Below, in pieces: positions 1 to 9,302 of a DNA stretch of 64,000 nucleotides (its first letter is position 1; each line of letters begins with the position of its first letter). The translations under genes and the position numbers were made by a program. The notes under the pieces are model-generated. The model did no database searches. It was not told the origin of the DNA and saw nothing but the letters and a program-made list of their open reading frames with translations. The stretch is from Pseudogracilibacillus auburnensis. Its GTDB lineage: Bacteria > Bacillota > Bacilli > Bacillales > Amphibacillaceae. The stretch lies in the NCBI RefSeq assembly GCF_003201975.1, contig NZ_QJJQ01000003.1, positions 62,001-126,000 of the forward strand, read 5' to 3'.

Positions 1-740
1 AGGCGAGTAATATTGGGGTTAGTATGGGAATGAGTGGAACAGATGTAACGAAAGAAGCGTCATCTCTTATCTTAATGGACGATAATTTTAATACGATTAA
101 AGAAGCAATTCGCGAAGGGCGCAATATTTATGAAAATATTCGTAAATTTATCCGGTATTTACTCGCATCAAATGTCGGTGAAATTTTTATTATGCTAGTC
201 GCCATGATGCTTGCCTTACCGCTTCCATTAGTTCCTGTGCAAATTTTATGGGTTAACTTAGTAACGGATGGTCTACCTGCAATGGCACTTGGGCTTGATC
301 CGCCTGAAACAAATGTGATGAAACAAAAACCACGTGATCCAAAAGAAGGCGTCTTTTCCAGGGGGCTTGGGTTTAAAATTATTTCCAGAGGACTCATGAT
401 TGGAATTGTGTCACTCATTGCCTTTATGATTACGTATGATAATAACCCAGAAAATTTAACCTATGCACGTTCAGTCGCATTTACTACTTTAGTTGTCGCA
501 CAATTAATTCATGTGTTTGATTGTCGAAGTGAACAAGGAATTTTTTCCCGAAATCCGTTCAGTAATTTTTATCTAATTGGAGCTGTCTTATCATCGTTAC
601 TATTATTACTTGTCGTTCTTTATGTTGAATCACTACAGCCAATTTTCCATACGATGTCATTAGGTTTACGTGATTGGTTATTTATTATTGTGCTAAGCGC
701 ATTACCAACCGTTATATTCGGTTTTTCAAGCAAGCGATAA
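1..740 (+). CDS. Calcium-transporting P-type ATPase, C-terminal part (YloB-like)
   Basis: The gene is open from the left edge (frame from base 3), so only the last ~246 residues are visible. The first residues read ASNIGVSMG then TDVTKEASSLILMDDNF, the P-domain/hinge signature of P-type ATPases that precedes M5. Several hydrophobic segments follow, including a 'VQILWVNLVTDGLPAMALG' membrane segment with the N and D residues that bind Ca2+ in SERCA-type pumps. B. subtilis has the Ca2+ ATPase YloB just upstream of yicC, so position and sequence agree. It should export cytosolic Ca2+ at the plasma membrane. A strong terminator follows about 35 bases after the stop. The catalytic DKTG loop lies outside the window. 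Confidence 0.93.
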   Translation, partial: ASNIGVSMGMSGTDVTKEASSLILMDDNFNTIKEAIREGRNIYENIRKFIRYLLASNVGEIFIMLVAMMLALPLPLVPVQILWVNLVTDGLPAMALGLDPPETNVMKQKPRDPKEGVFSRGLGFKIISRGLMIGIVSLIAFMITYDNNPENLTYARSVAFTTLVVAQLIHVFDCRSEQGIFSRNPFSNFYLIGAVLSSLLLLLVVLYVESLQPIFHTMSLGLRDWLFIIVLSALPTVIFGFSSKR

Positions 741-775
741 TTCATTGGAGAGCCGGATAAACCTCTTTTAAGCTG

Positions 776-829
776 AATAAAACACATGAAACCTGATGTT
801 ACAATTTTGATTTCATGTGTTTTATTATG
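776..829 (+). terminator. Terminator after the Ca2+ ATPase gene
   Basis: A perfect 16-bp stem (AATAAAACACATGAAA at 776-791 with its complement at 811-826) around a 19-base loop. The A-rich 5' arm and T-rich 3' arm fit a Rho-independent terminator that could work in both directions. Confidence 0.8.
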
Positions 830-851
830 TTGACAGGTAAAAACAATAAAT

Positions 852-1026
852 CCTTTCTTTTTACTGTTTCTTGACTCTAACGCTACATCTACACCTTTAG
901 CTATTTCGTTTAACTGCTCATCTATAACTGATTATTACTGCACAAGTCTCCGAATCAAAACCTAATTTAGCATCTACATATCCTATCTGCAACTTTATCT
1001 GGATGTCCCTCATTTATAGACTTAGA
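852..1026 (-). pseudogene. metK (S-adenosylmethionine synthetase) relic
   Basis: Read on the minus strand, three short blocks in different frames match the N-terminal part of MetK: SKSINEGHPDKVADRI, then GYVDAKLGFDSETCAVIIS, then IDEQLNEIAKGVDVALE. The first block is the ATP-binding GHPDK motif region. The second is the GFD.ETC region. The residues that should lie between blocks one and two are missing, and stop codons and frameshifts separate the blocks. No continuation for the remaining ~270 residues is seen. This is a dead fragment, so a working metK must lie elsewhere. B. subtilis has no metK at this site, so the relic implies a past duplication, transfer or rearrangement. Confidence 0.75.
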
Positions 1027-1332
1027 TGTTAATCATCTTACTTTACCCAGATCATTACCCCAATTTTCCTTTTGCCTAACCTTCATGTACTACACATCCC
1101 TTTTATTTCGTGCTGTTAAATTATCTTCCATTTTATGTTATAATCAATTAAATATTTATTGAAAGAAGCGATCAACAATTAATACCAAAAATTCGAAAAT
1201 ATTTCTCTCTTTATCAAGTAATGACTAAATAAATGAGCCGAAAACTGTCAATAAACTTCCCTAAAAGGAATAGACACGAACTTTCGTATCCTTTGATCAA
1301 ACTTTAGTATAAATTAATGAAAGGGGTTAACG
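1027..1332. other. AT-rich intergenic stretch with a promoter-like site
   Basis: No coding sequence can be supported here. An extended -10 (TGTTATAAT, 1136-1144) is present without a good -35. It could drive the small membrane ORF that starts at 1333, but the distance (~180 bases) makes this uncertain. Confidence 0.35.
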
Positions 1333-1530
1333 ATGAATTATTTAGACTATGTAATAATTATTTTCGAGTTTCTATTATTCTGGTTTGTTTTTTTGTTTTT
1401 TTTAAGAGTAATACATAGATATCCACATAAAAATACGTCGGGTAATACTTGGAAAAAAGATATTATAGTGTCATTCATTCAGTGTATTGTAGTTTTGTTT
1501 AGTATGATTCTATTTCGCGAATATTTCTAA
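1333..1530 (+). CDS. Small two-helix membrane protein, unknown
   Basis: A 65-residue ORF preceded by a good ribosome site (GAAAGGGG, 8 bases before ATG). Residues ~7-26 are strongly hydrophobic (repeated F/L/V/I). A short basic loop, RVIHRYPHKN, follows, then a second hydrophobic segment at ~46-60. This is the profile of a small inner-membrane protein. I do not recognise a family. It stands alone between a metK relic and a truncated secreted-protein ORF, so it may be a surviving accessory gene or itself a fragment. No terminator is evident downstream. Confidence 0.5.
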   Translation: MNYLDYVIIIFEFLLFWFVFLFFLRVIHRYPHKNTSGNTWKKDIIVSFIQCIVVLFSMILFREYF

Positions 1531-1652
1531 TTAGTAACCAAAAGGATAAAAACATATACAACAATATAGTTAAGTAATTTAGAAATTTCTATCGTAGTTT
1601 ACATTGTTTATACAGTAATATTCAGCATTAATTAGATTGGAGGAGGATTTCG

Positions 1653-1736
1653 ATGAAAAAGATGTTAGTTTCTTTTTCTTTTGCTTTTCTTCTAAGTTTT
1701 GTGTTATTTATTTCACCGGTATCAGCTAATGAATGA
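1653..1736 (+). pseudogene. Signal-peptide-only ORF, 27 residues (truncated secreted protein)
   Basis: A very strong ribosome site (GGAGGAGG) precedes an ATG. The ORF reads MKKMLVSFSFAFLL, then a hydrophobic stretch ending SPVSANE and a TGA stop. This is a textbook signal peptide with a likely cleavage site after VSA, but nothing follows. The ribosome site and leader suggest a once-real secreted protein whose mature part was lost by a stop mutation or deletion. It is less likely to be a functional secreted micropeptide. It is too short to appear in standard gene calls. Confidence 0.5.
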
Positions 1737-2441
1737 AAGGAATTCCAAGATGAAAATTTACCCTTCAATAAAATCCACCCAAGTTGTGTGGAAATAAATT
1801 TATTATCATTCTTATTTTAAATTTTCCTTAATATATACCCTTTTTATCATTAGTTACTTTTAGTTCTACCTCGTAACATCATCATATTCATCTTCTTAAA
1901 ACCTCTTAGTACCCATCCAATGTTTGCTCGGCCAAAATTATATTAGAAACATCTGTTTTGGATGCTCCATTAATTCACCCGTCTTACTCCCTCAAATCTA
2001 CTTTACCCTTGTATGTTTCATTTCTTGCGATTCCGTCTGATTCATACCTCTATTTTAAAAATAGAGTATTCCGTGAAAGGATCGGTAAAAAAGACGATCA
2101 TTTACGTATAGAAGTGCAGCATCATCTCTCTTATTACACTTATTAGCTAGAAGAAGTTTTCGCAGTCTCAATCTTTTGGAAAACAGTTTATTATACCAAG
2201 GTTGTTAAGGATATAATGTGAAGCACTCCAAGCTTACTCTGTGAATTTGTTGAACGTATATTATGGATTGCGAAAGGAGATGAAACTTAGTAACGATAGT
2301 TTGCTTTTATAAGCGCGACTATGGAAATCAGGGCAAATGCTTTGCGCATGCCAAGTTTTTTATCTAGCTTGAAAGGATTTCTGCTTTTTAATAGAGAATT
2401 TATAAGCAAGAATGTATAATAACATTATTGGAGTGATAAAA
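1737..2441. other. Non-coding, probably decayed sequence upstream of yicC
   Basis: No supportable gene. The 62-codon open frame at 1958-2146 lacks a ribosome site and recognisable content. Around 2310-2365 short strings (AAGCGCGAC, then GCCAAGTTTT) recur in the intergenic element at 58.9-59.1 kb, suggesting a remnant of the same repeat family. Confidence 0.4.
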
Positions 2442-3323
2442 ATGGTAATGAGTATGACAGGTTATGGGTTCGATACGTTTCATTTGGAAGAAACGACGAT
2501 CACTGTTGAAATAAGAAGCGTGAATAGCCGCTACTTAGATTTTATACCTAAAATACCACGCTCTCTTCACGAATTAGAAATGGATATTAAAAATATTATT
2601 CAAGCAAATTTCGTACGTGGAAGAATTGAAGTTTACATCTCGATTACAGGAGATTATTTAACGAATAAAACATTACAAGTAGATTATCACTTAATTAATC
2701 AATACATAAATCAAATGAAAATTGTTCAAAACAAATATGGGTTAGTAGGTGATTTACCGCTTACCGCTCTCACATCGAATGAAGACCTTTTTTCCATTGA
2801 AGAAACAAAGACATCGTCTGATTCTATCAAACAATTATTATTACATAGTGTAGAAAAAGCTGCTAAACAAGTTTTAGTGAACCGTGAAAGTGAAGGTGCT
2901 TTTTTAATCAAGGATATCATTAAACGAATCAAATCGATTGAAAGTATGGTAAAATCAGTAGAAGAACGTCAAGAAAATGTCTATGTTCACTACCGTAATC
3001 GTATCAAGGAACGAATTGAAAAACATGTAGGTGATTCGATCGCTGTAGACCAAGCACAACTTTTACAAGAAATAGCATTACTCGCTGAAAAAGGCGATAT
3101 CGTGGAAGAAATAACGAGGATTTTAAGTCATATTCACCATTTTAGACAAGTTATTCAACATGAAAACCCAATCGGGCGAAAACTTGATTTTATAACTCAA
3201 GAATTACATCGAGAAGTAAATACAATTGGATCTAAATCTGTCGATTCTAAAATTAGTGAGTGGGTTGTCTCGATGAAAAGCGAAATTGAAAAAATTAAAG
3301 AACAATTACAAAATATCGAGTAA
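2442..3323 (+). CDS. yloC: YicC family endoribonuclease
   Basis: A 293-residue protein starting MVMSMTGYG, the invariant N-terminus of the YicC/YloC family (B. subtilis YloC has ~291 residues). The ATG at 2442 was chosen over one 30 bases upstream because TTGGAGTG lies just before it and the family starts at this motif. The C-terminal DUF1732 region (from about residue 205) ends '[13 protein letters not shown]...' as in relatives. E. coli YicC is an endoribonuclease that acts on small RNAs, and the same role is inferred here. It leads the conserved remA-gmk-rpoZ cluster. Confidence 0.93.
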   Translation: MVMSMTGYGFDTFHLEETTITVEIRSVNSRYLDFIPKIPRSLHELEMDIKNIIQANFVRGRIEVYISITGDYLTNKTLQVDYHLINQYINQMKIVQNKYGLVGDLPLTALTSNEDLFSIEETKTSSDSIKQLLLHSVEKAAKQVLVNRESEGAFLIKDIIKRIKSIESMVKSVEERQENVYVHYRNRIKERIEKHVGDSIAVDQAQLLQEIALLAEKGDIVEEITRILSHIHHFRQVIQHENPIGRKLDFITQELHREVNTIGSKSVDSKISEWVVSMKSEIEKIKEQLQNIE

Positions 3324-3369
3324 TATAAGTATAGAAAAAATGATAGGCGTAATAATGGAGGTTACTGCT

Positions 3370-3630
3370 TTGGGATTACATCTTATTAATATCGGTTTTG
3401 GAAATGTTGTTTCCGCGAATCGAATTATATCGATCGTTTCGCCAGAATCAGCACCGATAAAACGAATTGTTCAAGTTGCAAGGGAAAATAATAATTTGAT
3501 TGATGCAACATATGGAAGGCGTACTAGAGCAGTTATCATTACAGATAGTTCGTACATCATTTTATCTGCGGTTCAACCTGAAACAGTTGGACAACGAATG
3601 ATTAATCAAGATGAAATAACGGATGAATAA
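3370..3630 (+). CDS. remA: RemA, extracellular matrix regulator
   Basis: The body reads [20 protein letters not shown], a very close match to B. subtilis RemA (YlzA). RemA is a DNA-binding activator of biofilm matrix and osmoprotection genes that forms ring-like oligomers. The basic RRTRA motif used for DNA contact is present. The TTG at 3370 is the preferred start: GGAGG lies 8 bases upstream and the resulting 86 residues match the family length (~86-90). An upstream ATG at 3355 has no ribosome site. It lies between yicC and gmk, its usual place in bacilli. Confidence 0.93.
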   Translation: MGLHLINIGFGNVVSANRIISIVSPESAPIKRIVQVARENNNLIDATYGRRTRAVIITDSSYIILSAVQPETVGQRMINQDEITDE

Positions 3631-3645
3631 TTAGGAGGAACAATC

Positions 3646-4281
3646 TTGTTTGATGAAAAAGGAATTTTATTTGTACTCTCAGGTCCTTCTGGAGTAGGAA
3701 AAGGCACCGTAAGACAACGTTTGTTTGAAAAAGAAACACATTTAAAATATTCCGTTTCAGCAACGACACGTAAGAAAAGACCAGGAGAAACAGAGGGTGT
3801 AGACTATTTTTATAAAACGAAAGATGCATTTAAAAAGATGATTGAACAGGACGAGCTATTAGAATATGCCGAATATGTTAATAATTATTACGGTACACCG
3901 AAAGAGTACGTAGAAGAGCAAATAGAAAAAGGAAAAGATGTCTTTTTAGAAATTGAAGTACAAGGTGCGATGCAAGTGAAAAGAAACTTCCCTGAGGGTG
4001 TGTTTATTTTCCTATTTCCACCTAGCTTAGAAGAACTTAAAAATCGAATTGTTCGTCGTGGTACAGAATCGAACGACCTTGTCATTAATCGCTTAAAAGA
4101 AGCGAAAAAAGAAATTGACATGATGAGTGAATATGATTATGTTGTCGTAAATGATGATGTAGATAAAGCAGTCGAAAAAGTAAAAGCAATTATTGTTAGT
4201 GAACATTGCAAACGTGATAGAATTGAAAACCAGTACAAAAAAATCTTGGAGGATGACACAAATGTTAGAACCATCAATTGA
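3646..4281 (+). CDS. gmk: Guanylate kinase
   Basis: Phosphorylates GMP to GDP with ATP, which feeds GTP supply and (p)ppGpp control. The P-loop GPSGVGKGT is at residues ~13-21. The GMP-binding region follows ('[19 protein letters not shown]'). Length is 211 residues against ~204 in B. subtilis. Start is TTG with AGGAGG 7 bases upstream. The last 20 bases overlap rpoZ, which suggests translational coupling. Confidence 0.97.
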   Translation: MFDEKGILFVLSGPSGVGKGTVRQRLFEKETHLKYSVSATTRKKRPGETEGVDYFYKTKDAFKKMIEQDELLEYAEYVNNYYGTPKEYVEEQIEKGKDVFLEIEVQGAMQVKRNFPEGVFIFLFPPSLEELKNRIVRRGTESNDLVINRLKEAKKEIDMMSEYDYVVVNDDVDKAVEKVKAIIVSEHCKRDRIENQYKKILEDDTNVRTIN

Positions 4282-4459
4282 CAGTTTACAGGAAAAAATT
4301 AGTTCAAAATATACATTAGTTACGATCTCTGCCCGTAGAGCGAGAGAATTACAAAGTGAGAGCAAACCATTAGTTGAACATCCAAAATCATTAAAATCAG
4401 TTGGGGTTGCACTAGAAGAAATTAAAAATGATAAATTATTTATAAAGGAAACTAAATAA
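4262..4459 (+). CDS. rpoZ: RNA polymerase omega subunit
   Basis: A 65-residue omega subunit (B. subtilis 67) that helps assemble RNA polymerase around beta'. It starts [20 protein letters not shown] and contains the conserved [10 protein letters not shown] motif. ATG 4262 has GGAGG upstream, inside the gmk reading frame. The 69 bases of extra open frame upstream are shadow sequence within gmk. A strong terminator follows directly, closing the yicC-rpoZ unit. Confidence 0.96.
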   Translation: MLEPSIDSLQEKISSKYTLVTISARRARELQSESKPLVEHPKSLKSVGVALEEIKNDKLFIKETK

Positions 4460-4465
4460 AAAACT

Positions 4466-4497
4466 GTAAACCCTTGCTAAATGTGCAAGGGTTTTTG
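4466..4497 (+). terminator. Terminator after rpoZ
   Basis: Stem AAACCCTTGC (4468-4477) pairs with GCAAGGGTTT (4485-4494) around a 7-base loop and runs into T residues. A clear Rho-independent terminator. Confidence 0.85.
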
Positions 4498-4576
4498 CGA
4501 TAAACGAAGAAAAAAATGATTGGAGTAGTATACTTGCTTACAACTCCTTTTTAAAATTTGAACGGGGGTGTTGATT

Positions 4577-5785
4577 TTGTTACGAAATAAAAAAATACTA
4601 TTAGGAGTTACTGGAGGAATTGCTGTTTATAAAGCTTGTGATTTAACGAGTAAACTTACACAGCAAGGTGCAGATGTCAGAGTCATGATGACAAAAGGAG
4701 CAACAAAATTTGTCTCTCCACTCACTTTTCAAGCTTTGTCTCGTAACGATGTTTATATTGATACATTCGATGAAAAAGATCCAAATAAAATTGCTCATAT
4801 CGATTTAGCGGATTGGGCAGATATTGCCATAATCGCGCCCGCTACCGCCAATATTATAAGTAAAATATCTTATGGGATTGCTGATGATATGTTAACGACA
4901 ACCTTGCTTGCAACGAGGGCTGATATATATATTGCACCAGCAATGAATGTACATATGTATGAACACCCTGCCGTTATTGAAAACATGCAAAAGCTTGCAG
5001 ATTGGGGCTACCATTTTATCGAGCCTGGTGCAGGTTATTTAGCGTGTGGTTATGTAGGAAAAGGAAGACTAGAAGAGCCACAGTCAATTATTACCGCCAT
5101 TACAAATCATCTCGAAAATCGAAAACGATTAGCTGGGAAAAAAGTGTTAATATCAGCGGGGCCAACAAGAGAAATAATTGATCCAGTTCGTTTTTTTTCA
5201 AATCGATCAACAGGGAAAATGGGTTTTGCGCTAGCAGAAGTCGCAGCAAGATTTGGGGCAGAAGTAACACTTGTTACGGGACCAGTTCATCTAGAAACGA
5301 AACAGGAAACAATAAAACGAATAAATGTCGTTACAGCAGAGGAAATGTATCAAGCAATGTGGGATCATTTTGAAGAGGCTGATATTGTCATCAAGTCGGC
5401 AGCTGTTGCCGATTATCGCCCGAAAATAACGTATGACGAAAAAATGAAAAAGCAACCTGGTAATTTAATCATTGAAATGGAAAGAACAAAAGATATTTTA
5501 CAATCGTTAGGAGAACGAAAAACGACACAGTTTATCGTTGGCTTTGCTGCTGAAACATCGAACATTTTTGAATATGGTAAGGGAAAATTACAAAAAAAAC
5601 ATTTAGATGCCATTGTGATCAATAATGTAGCTGAAAAAGGAGCAGGCTTTGGAGTAGATACAAATATTGTCACTTATTTAAATAAACAACTTAAAAAAGA
5701 AGAGCTCCCACTCGCTACGAAAGATGCGATTGCAGAACAAATTATTCACTTTATTGAGCGTGATATGAAGGATGAAATCAAGTGA
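4577..5785 (+). CDS. coaBC: Bifunctional phosphopantothenoylcysteine decarboxylase / synthase
   Basis: Catalyses two steps of coenzyme A synthesis: joining cysteine to 4'-phosphopantothenate (CoaB) and decarboxylating the product (CoaC). The N-terminal flavoprotein half has GVTGGIAVYKA and the active cysteine in GYLACGYVGKG (residue ~160). The C-terminal half has the nucleotide-binding SAGPTREIIDPVRF motif. Start TTG 4577 is preferred because GGGGGTG lies 7 bases upstream. In-frame GTG 4568 and TTG 4571 overlap that site. Length is 402 residues. The stop overlaps the priA start by 4 bases, so the two are probably co-translated. Confidence 0.95.
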   Translation: MLRNKKILLGVTGGIAVYKACDLTSKLTQQGADVRVMMTKGATKFVSPLTFQALSRNDVYIDTFDEKDPNKIAHIDLADWADIAIIAPATANIISKISYGIADDMLTTTLLATRADIYIAPAMNVHMYEHPAVIENMQKLADWGYHFIEPGAGYLACGYVGKGRLEEPQSIITAITNHLENRKRLAGKKVLISAGPTREIIDPVRFFSNRSTGKMGFALAEVAARFGAEVTLVTGPVHLETKQETIKRINVVTAEEMYQAMWDHFEEADIVIKSAAVADYRPKITYDEKMKKQPGNLIIEMERTKDILQSLGERKTTQFIVGFAAETSNIFEYGKGKLQKKHLDAIVINNVAEKGAGFGVDTNIVTYLNKQLKKEELPLATKDAIAEQIIHFIERDMKDEIK

Positions 5786-8178
5786 ATGTGGCTAAGGTGA
5801 TTGTCGATGTTCCCGCTACCATGGTCAATCAAACATTCGATTATCAAATACCAAAAAAATTTCAAGCGATTGTACGACCCGGTATGAGGGTAGTTATTCC
5901 TTTTGGTCCTAGGAAAATAACAGGCTTTGTCATAAAAAGAATCGACCAATCTTCATTTGATGGGTTAAAAGAAATGATCGATGTATTAGATTTAACGCCG
6001 GTTTTAACGGCAGAATTATTACAGTTAGGTAAATGGTTAGCCAACCAGACATTGTCATTATATATAACGACGTATCAAGCAATGTTACCACAAATTTTAA
6101 AAGCAAAATATAAAAAAGAGCTTATACGCCTAACAGAGCTACCTTTACAATTAGACTTAGAAGAAAAATTTTTAGACAATGCCGCCATTTCCTACGATGA
6201 AACGGTGCAGCAAATCGGACATAGAACGATTCAAAAGTATATTGAAAGCGGTGATCTCGCGATAAATTATCTCGTGAAATCACAAATTACGAAAAAGTAT
6301 CAAACGATTGTCATACCAGCTGAACTATCAGTACTTAAAGCAGATCTACAACAATTATCGAACCGGGCGAAAAGACAGCGAGAAATGATTGAGTTTTTTA
6401 TTCAACATTCAGATCCGATTGAATTAATGGAGCTCTATTCAAAACTAAATATCAATCGTACAAATCTAAATCCACTACTAGAAAGAAAATTATTAACGAT
6501 CAAAAAAGTGGAAGTGTATCGCAACCCTTATGAAGAGGAGTTTCCTAAAACAGAAAAATTACCTCTAACAGAAGAACAAAGAAATGCAATGGAGCCAATA
6601 ATAGAAGCATTGATAAAAGAAGAGCATAAAACATTTCTATTACATGGGGTAACTGGTAGTGGAAAAACGGAAATATATTTACAAGCGATTGAAAAAGTGA
6701 TGAAACAAGGAAAAGAAGCGATTGTCTTAGTACCCGAAATTGCTCTTACTCCGCAAATGGTAAAAAGATTTAAAGGTCGGTTCGGTTCAAATGTCGCAGT
6801 TCTTCATAGTGCTTTATCTGTCGGTGAAAAATATGATGAATGGCGTAAGATTCAGCAGAAAGAAGTCCAAGTCGTTGTCGGTGCCCGATCAGCAATTTTT
6901 GCCCCATTTGAAAATTTAGGCATTATTATCATCGATGAAGAACATGAAACGACCTATAAACAAGAAGAAACGCCGCGTTATCATGCGAGAGATGTTGCTA
7001 TTAAAAGGGGAGAATATAATAACTGTCCCATCATTTTAGGAAGTGCAACACCGACGCTTGAATCATTTGCCCGCGGGAAAAAAGGGGTATACCATTTACT
7101 TACATTGTCAAAACGAACAAATGAACAAGCAATGCCAACGGTTGATATTATCGATATGCGAGATGAACTTCATGCAGGAAATCGGACGATGTTCTCAAGG
7201 AGATTAACCGATAAAATGAAAGACTGTATCGAAAAAAATGAGCAAATCGTTTTACTTTTAAATAGACGTGGTTATTCGACCTTTGCACTTTGTCGTGATT
7301 GTGGATATGTAGAAGAATGTCCAAACTGCGATATTTCCCTTACTTATCATAAAAGGGACAATGTTTTAAAATGTCATTATTGTTCCCACGAACAAAAAAT
7401 GCCGGTAGAATGTCCTGCTTGTCACAGTAAACATATTCGTTTTTTCGGAACGGGGACGGAAAAAGTGGAAGAAGCGTTAACGAAAATAATTCCCGAAGCA
7501 AGAGTGATCCGCATGGATGTCGATACAACGAGGAAAAAAGGGGCTCATGAAAGATTGCTACGAAAATTTTCCAATCATGAAGCAGATATTTTGCTCGGAA
7601 CCCAAATGATTGCCAAAGGATTAGATTTTGAAAATGTCACTTTAGTTGGCGTTCTTGCAGCTGATTCGATGCTACATTTACCAGATTTTCGCTCTTCCGA
7701 AAAGACATTTCAACTTATTACACAAGTAAGTGGAAGAGCTGGTAGACATGAATTAACAGGGGAAGTGATCGTCCAAACATATACTCCGGATCATTATAGT
7801 ATTGAGCTAGCTAGTAAATATGACTTTCAACGTTTTTATCAAGAAGAGATGAACATAAGAAGATCATTTCTATATCCACCATATGTTTTTCTCGCATTAC
7901 TAACGATCACTCATGAAAATGAAATGAAAGTATACGAAGTTTCTCAGAAAATTCGCAGTTTGTTAGAAAATAAATTACATGCACAATCTTCTATTTTAGG
8001 TCCAACTCCTTCACCGATTGCGAGAATGAAAAACCGTTATCGCTATCAAATGATGATCAAATATCGAAATGAACCTTTTTTACAACAATATATGGAAGAA
8101 GTGTTGGAACAATTTGCGGAAGAAAGAAAAAAAGATTTACAGATTATCGTAGACATTAACCCAAATCATTTAATGTAG
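5782..8178 (+). CDS. priA: Primosomal protein N' (replication restart helicase)
   Basis: A 798-residue PriA (B. subtilis ~805), the 3'-5' helicase that reloads the replisome at stalled forks. Walker A is GVTGSGKTE (~residue 290) and the DEEH box is 'IIIIDEEHETTYK'. Paired CxxC zinc sites ('CRDCGYVEECPNC', 'CHYC', 'CPACHS') lie around residues 507-550. Start is GTG 5782 inside the end of coaBC. In B. subtilis def follows; here a repeat element fills the gap to fmt and no deformylase gene is present. Confidence 0.97.
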   Translation: MNVAKVIVDVPATMVNQTFDYQIPKKFQAIVRPGMRVVIPFGPRKITGFVIKRIDQSSFDGLKEMIDVLDLTPVLTAELLQLGKWLANQTLSLYITTYQAMLPQILKAKYKKELIRLTELPLQLDLEEKFLDNAAISYDETVQQIGHRTIQKYIESGDLAINYLVKSQITKKYQTIVIPAELSVLKADLQQLSNRAKRQREMIEFFIQHSDPIELMELYSKLNINRTNLNPLLERKLLTIKKVEVYRNPYEEEFPKTEKLPLTEEQRNAMEPIIEALIKEEHKTFLLHGVTGSGKTEIYLQAIEKVMKQGKEAIVLVPEIALTPQMVKRFKGRFGSNVAVLHSALSVGEKYDEWRKIQQKEVQVVVGARSAIFAPFENLGIIIIDEEHETTYKQEETPRYHARDVAIKRGEYNNCPIILGSATPTLESFARGKKGVYHLLTLSKRTNEQAMPTVDIIDMRDELHAGNRTMFSRRLTDKMKDCIEKNEQIVLLLNRRGYSTFALCRDCGYVEECPNCDISLTYHKRDNVLKCHYCSHEQKMPVECPACHSKHIRFFGTGTEKVEEALTKIIPEARVIRMDVDTTRKKGAHERLLRKFSNHEADILLGTQMIAKGLDFENVTLVGVLAADSMLHLPDFRSSEKTFQLITQVSGRAGRHELTGEVIVQTYTPDHYSIELASKYDFQRFYQEEMNIRRSFLYPPYVFLALLTITHENEMKVYEVSQKIRSLLENKLHAQSSILGPTPSPIARMKNRYRYQMMIKYRNEPFLQQYMEEVLEQFAEERKKDLQIIVDINPNHLM

Positions 8179-8179
8179 A

Positions 8180-8342
8180 AGTGCGTGTTCAAAAAGGCCG
8201 ATAAAAAGGATCGAGAAGTTCAAGGCGACGCAAGCTCCCGAGGAACGGAGCGTATGCTTTTGCATACGTGAGTACCTAAAAAAGCAAGTTAGCGCAGTAA
8301 TTCGATGCGTCATTTTTATTCGACTTTTTGAACATCCTCTAG
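8180..8342 (+). repeat. MITE-like inverted-terminal repeat, copy A
   Basis: About 163 bases bounded by GTTCAAAAAG and CTTTTTGAAC. A central block GGAACGGAGCGTATGC is followed by ATACGTGAGTA, and the inner hairpin CGTATGC-TTTT-GCATACG is at 8251-8268. A related copy with the same ends and central block lies at 21208-21411. There is no coding capacity. It occupies the priA-fmt junction, where B. subtilis has def. Elements with such ends are, from memory, common in Bacillaceae. Confidence 0.7.
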
Positions 8343-8355
8343 AAAGGAATATGGA

Positions 8356-9297
8356 ATGAAAAAAATAATTTTTATGGGGACTCCTGATTTTGCAGTTCCA
8401 ATTTTACAAGCTTTAATCCAATCAACATATGAAATAGTATTAGTCGTGACGCAACCAGATCGACCAAAAGGGAGAAAGAGAGTTTTATCAGCTCCCCCTG
8501 TCAAAGAAGAAGCACTGAAACATCAGATCCCTGTATTTCAACCTGAAAAATTACGTACTGCATATGAAGAAATTTTTTCATATGAAGCAGACTTAATTGT
8601 GACAGCTGCATATGGGCAATTATTACCGAAAGAGCTACTCGACTATCCAACATTTGGTAGTATTAATGTCCATGCATCCTTACTTCCAAAGCTAAGGGGA
8701 GGGGCACCGATCCATTACGCATTATTACAGGGGAAAAAGGAAACAGGAATTACGATTATGTATATGGTAGAAAAACTAGATGCTGGTGATATTATTACGC
8801 AAGAAAAGATTCCCATTTTACAGACAGATCATGTCGGTACTTTACACGATACCTTATCGATTGTCGGTGCGAAAACATTGCTTAGAACGTTGCCAGACAT
8901 TTTTGCTAGAACGAATGACCGAATAAAGCAAAAGGATGAGGAAGCGACATTTGCTGCTAATATTACGAGAGAGCAAGAGAAAATTGATTGGCATAAGTCG
9001 AATAAGGAAGTGTACAATCAAATACGCGGACTTCATCCATGGCCTGTCGCATATACTTATTATGATGGAGAGCGTATGAAAATTTGGTGGGGCGAGCTAA
9101 CAGACGAACATTATGCAGATAAAAAACCAGGCGAAATCGTCCAAGTGAAAGAACATGAATCTTTTACTGTCGTGTGCGGCAATAATAAAGGCATTCATAT
9201 TACAGAGGTACAACCTGCAGGAAGAAAGCGAATGACCGTAACAGAGTTGTTTAGAGGCAATCCTAACTTTTTACAAGTTGGACAAATGTTGGAGTGA
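8356..9297 (+). CDS. fmt: Methionyl-tRNA formyltransferase
   Basis: Transfers a formyl group from 10-formyl-THF to initiator Met-tRNA. It starts [17 protein letters not shown] and carries the conserved catalytic stretch '[16 protein letters not shown]' (residues ~98-113). Length is 313 residues (B. subtilis 317). The C-terminal OB-like domain begins after about residue 205. Start ATG 8356 has AGAAAGGAAT upstream. It lies 5 bases before rsmB. The partner deformylase gene def, usually just upstream, is missing here and must be elsewhere. Confidence 0.96.
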   Translation: MKKIIFMGTPDFAVPILQALIQSTYEIVLVVTQPDRPKGRKRVLSAPPVKEEALKHQIPVFQPEKLRTAYEEIFSYEADLIVTAAYGQLLPKELLDYPTFGSINVHASLLPKLRGGAPIHYALLQGKKETGITIMYMVEKLDAGDIITQEKIPILQTDHVGTLHDTLSIVGAKTLLRTLPDIFARTNDRIKQKDEEATFAANITREQEKIDWHKSNKEVYNQIRGLHPWPVAYTYYDGERMKIWWGELTDEHYADKKPGEIVQVKEHESFTVVCGNNKGIHITEVQPAGRKRMTVTELFRGNPNFLQVGQMLE

Positions 9298-9302
9298 AAT
9301 AA

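Noticed and set aside
1958-2146. 62-codon ORF upstream of yicC
   Set aside because: No ribosome site, no recognisable composition or domain, and it lies in a decayed region.
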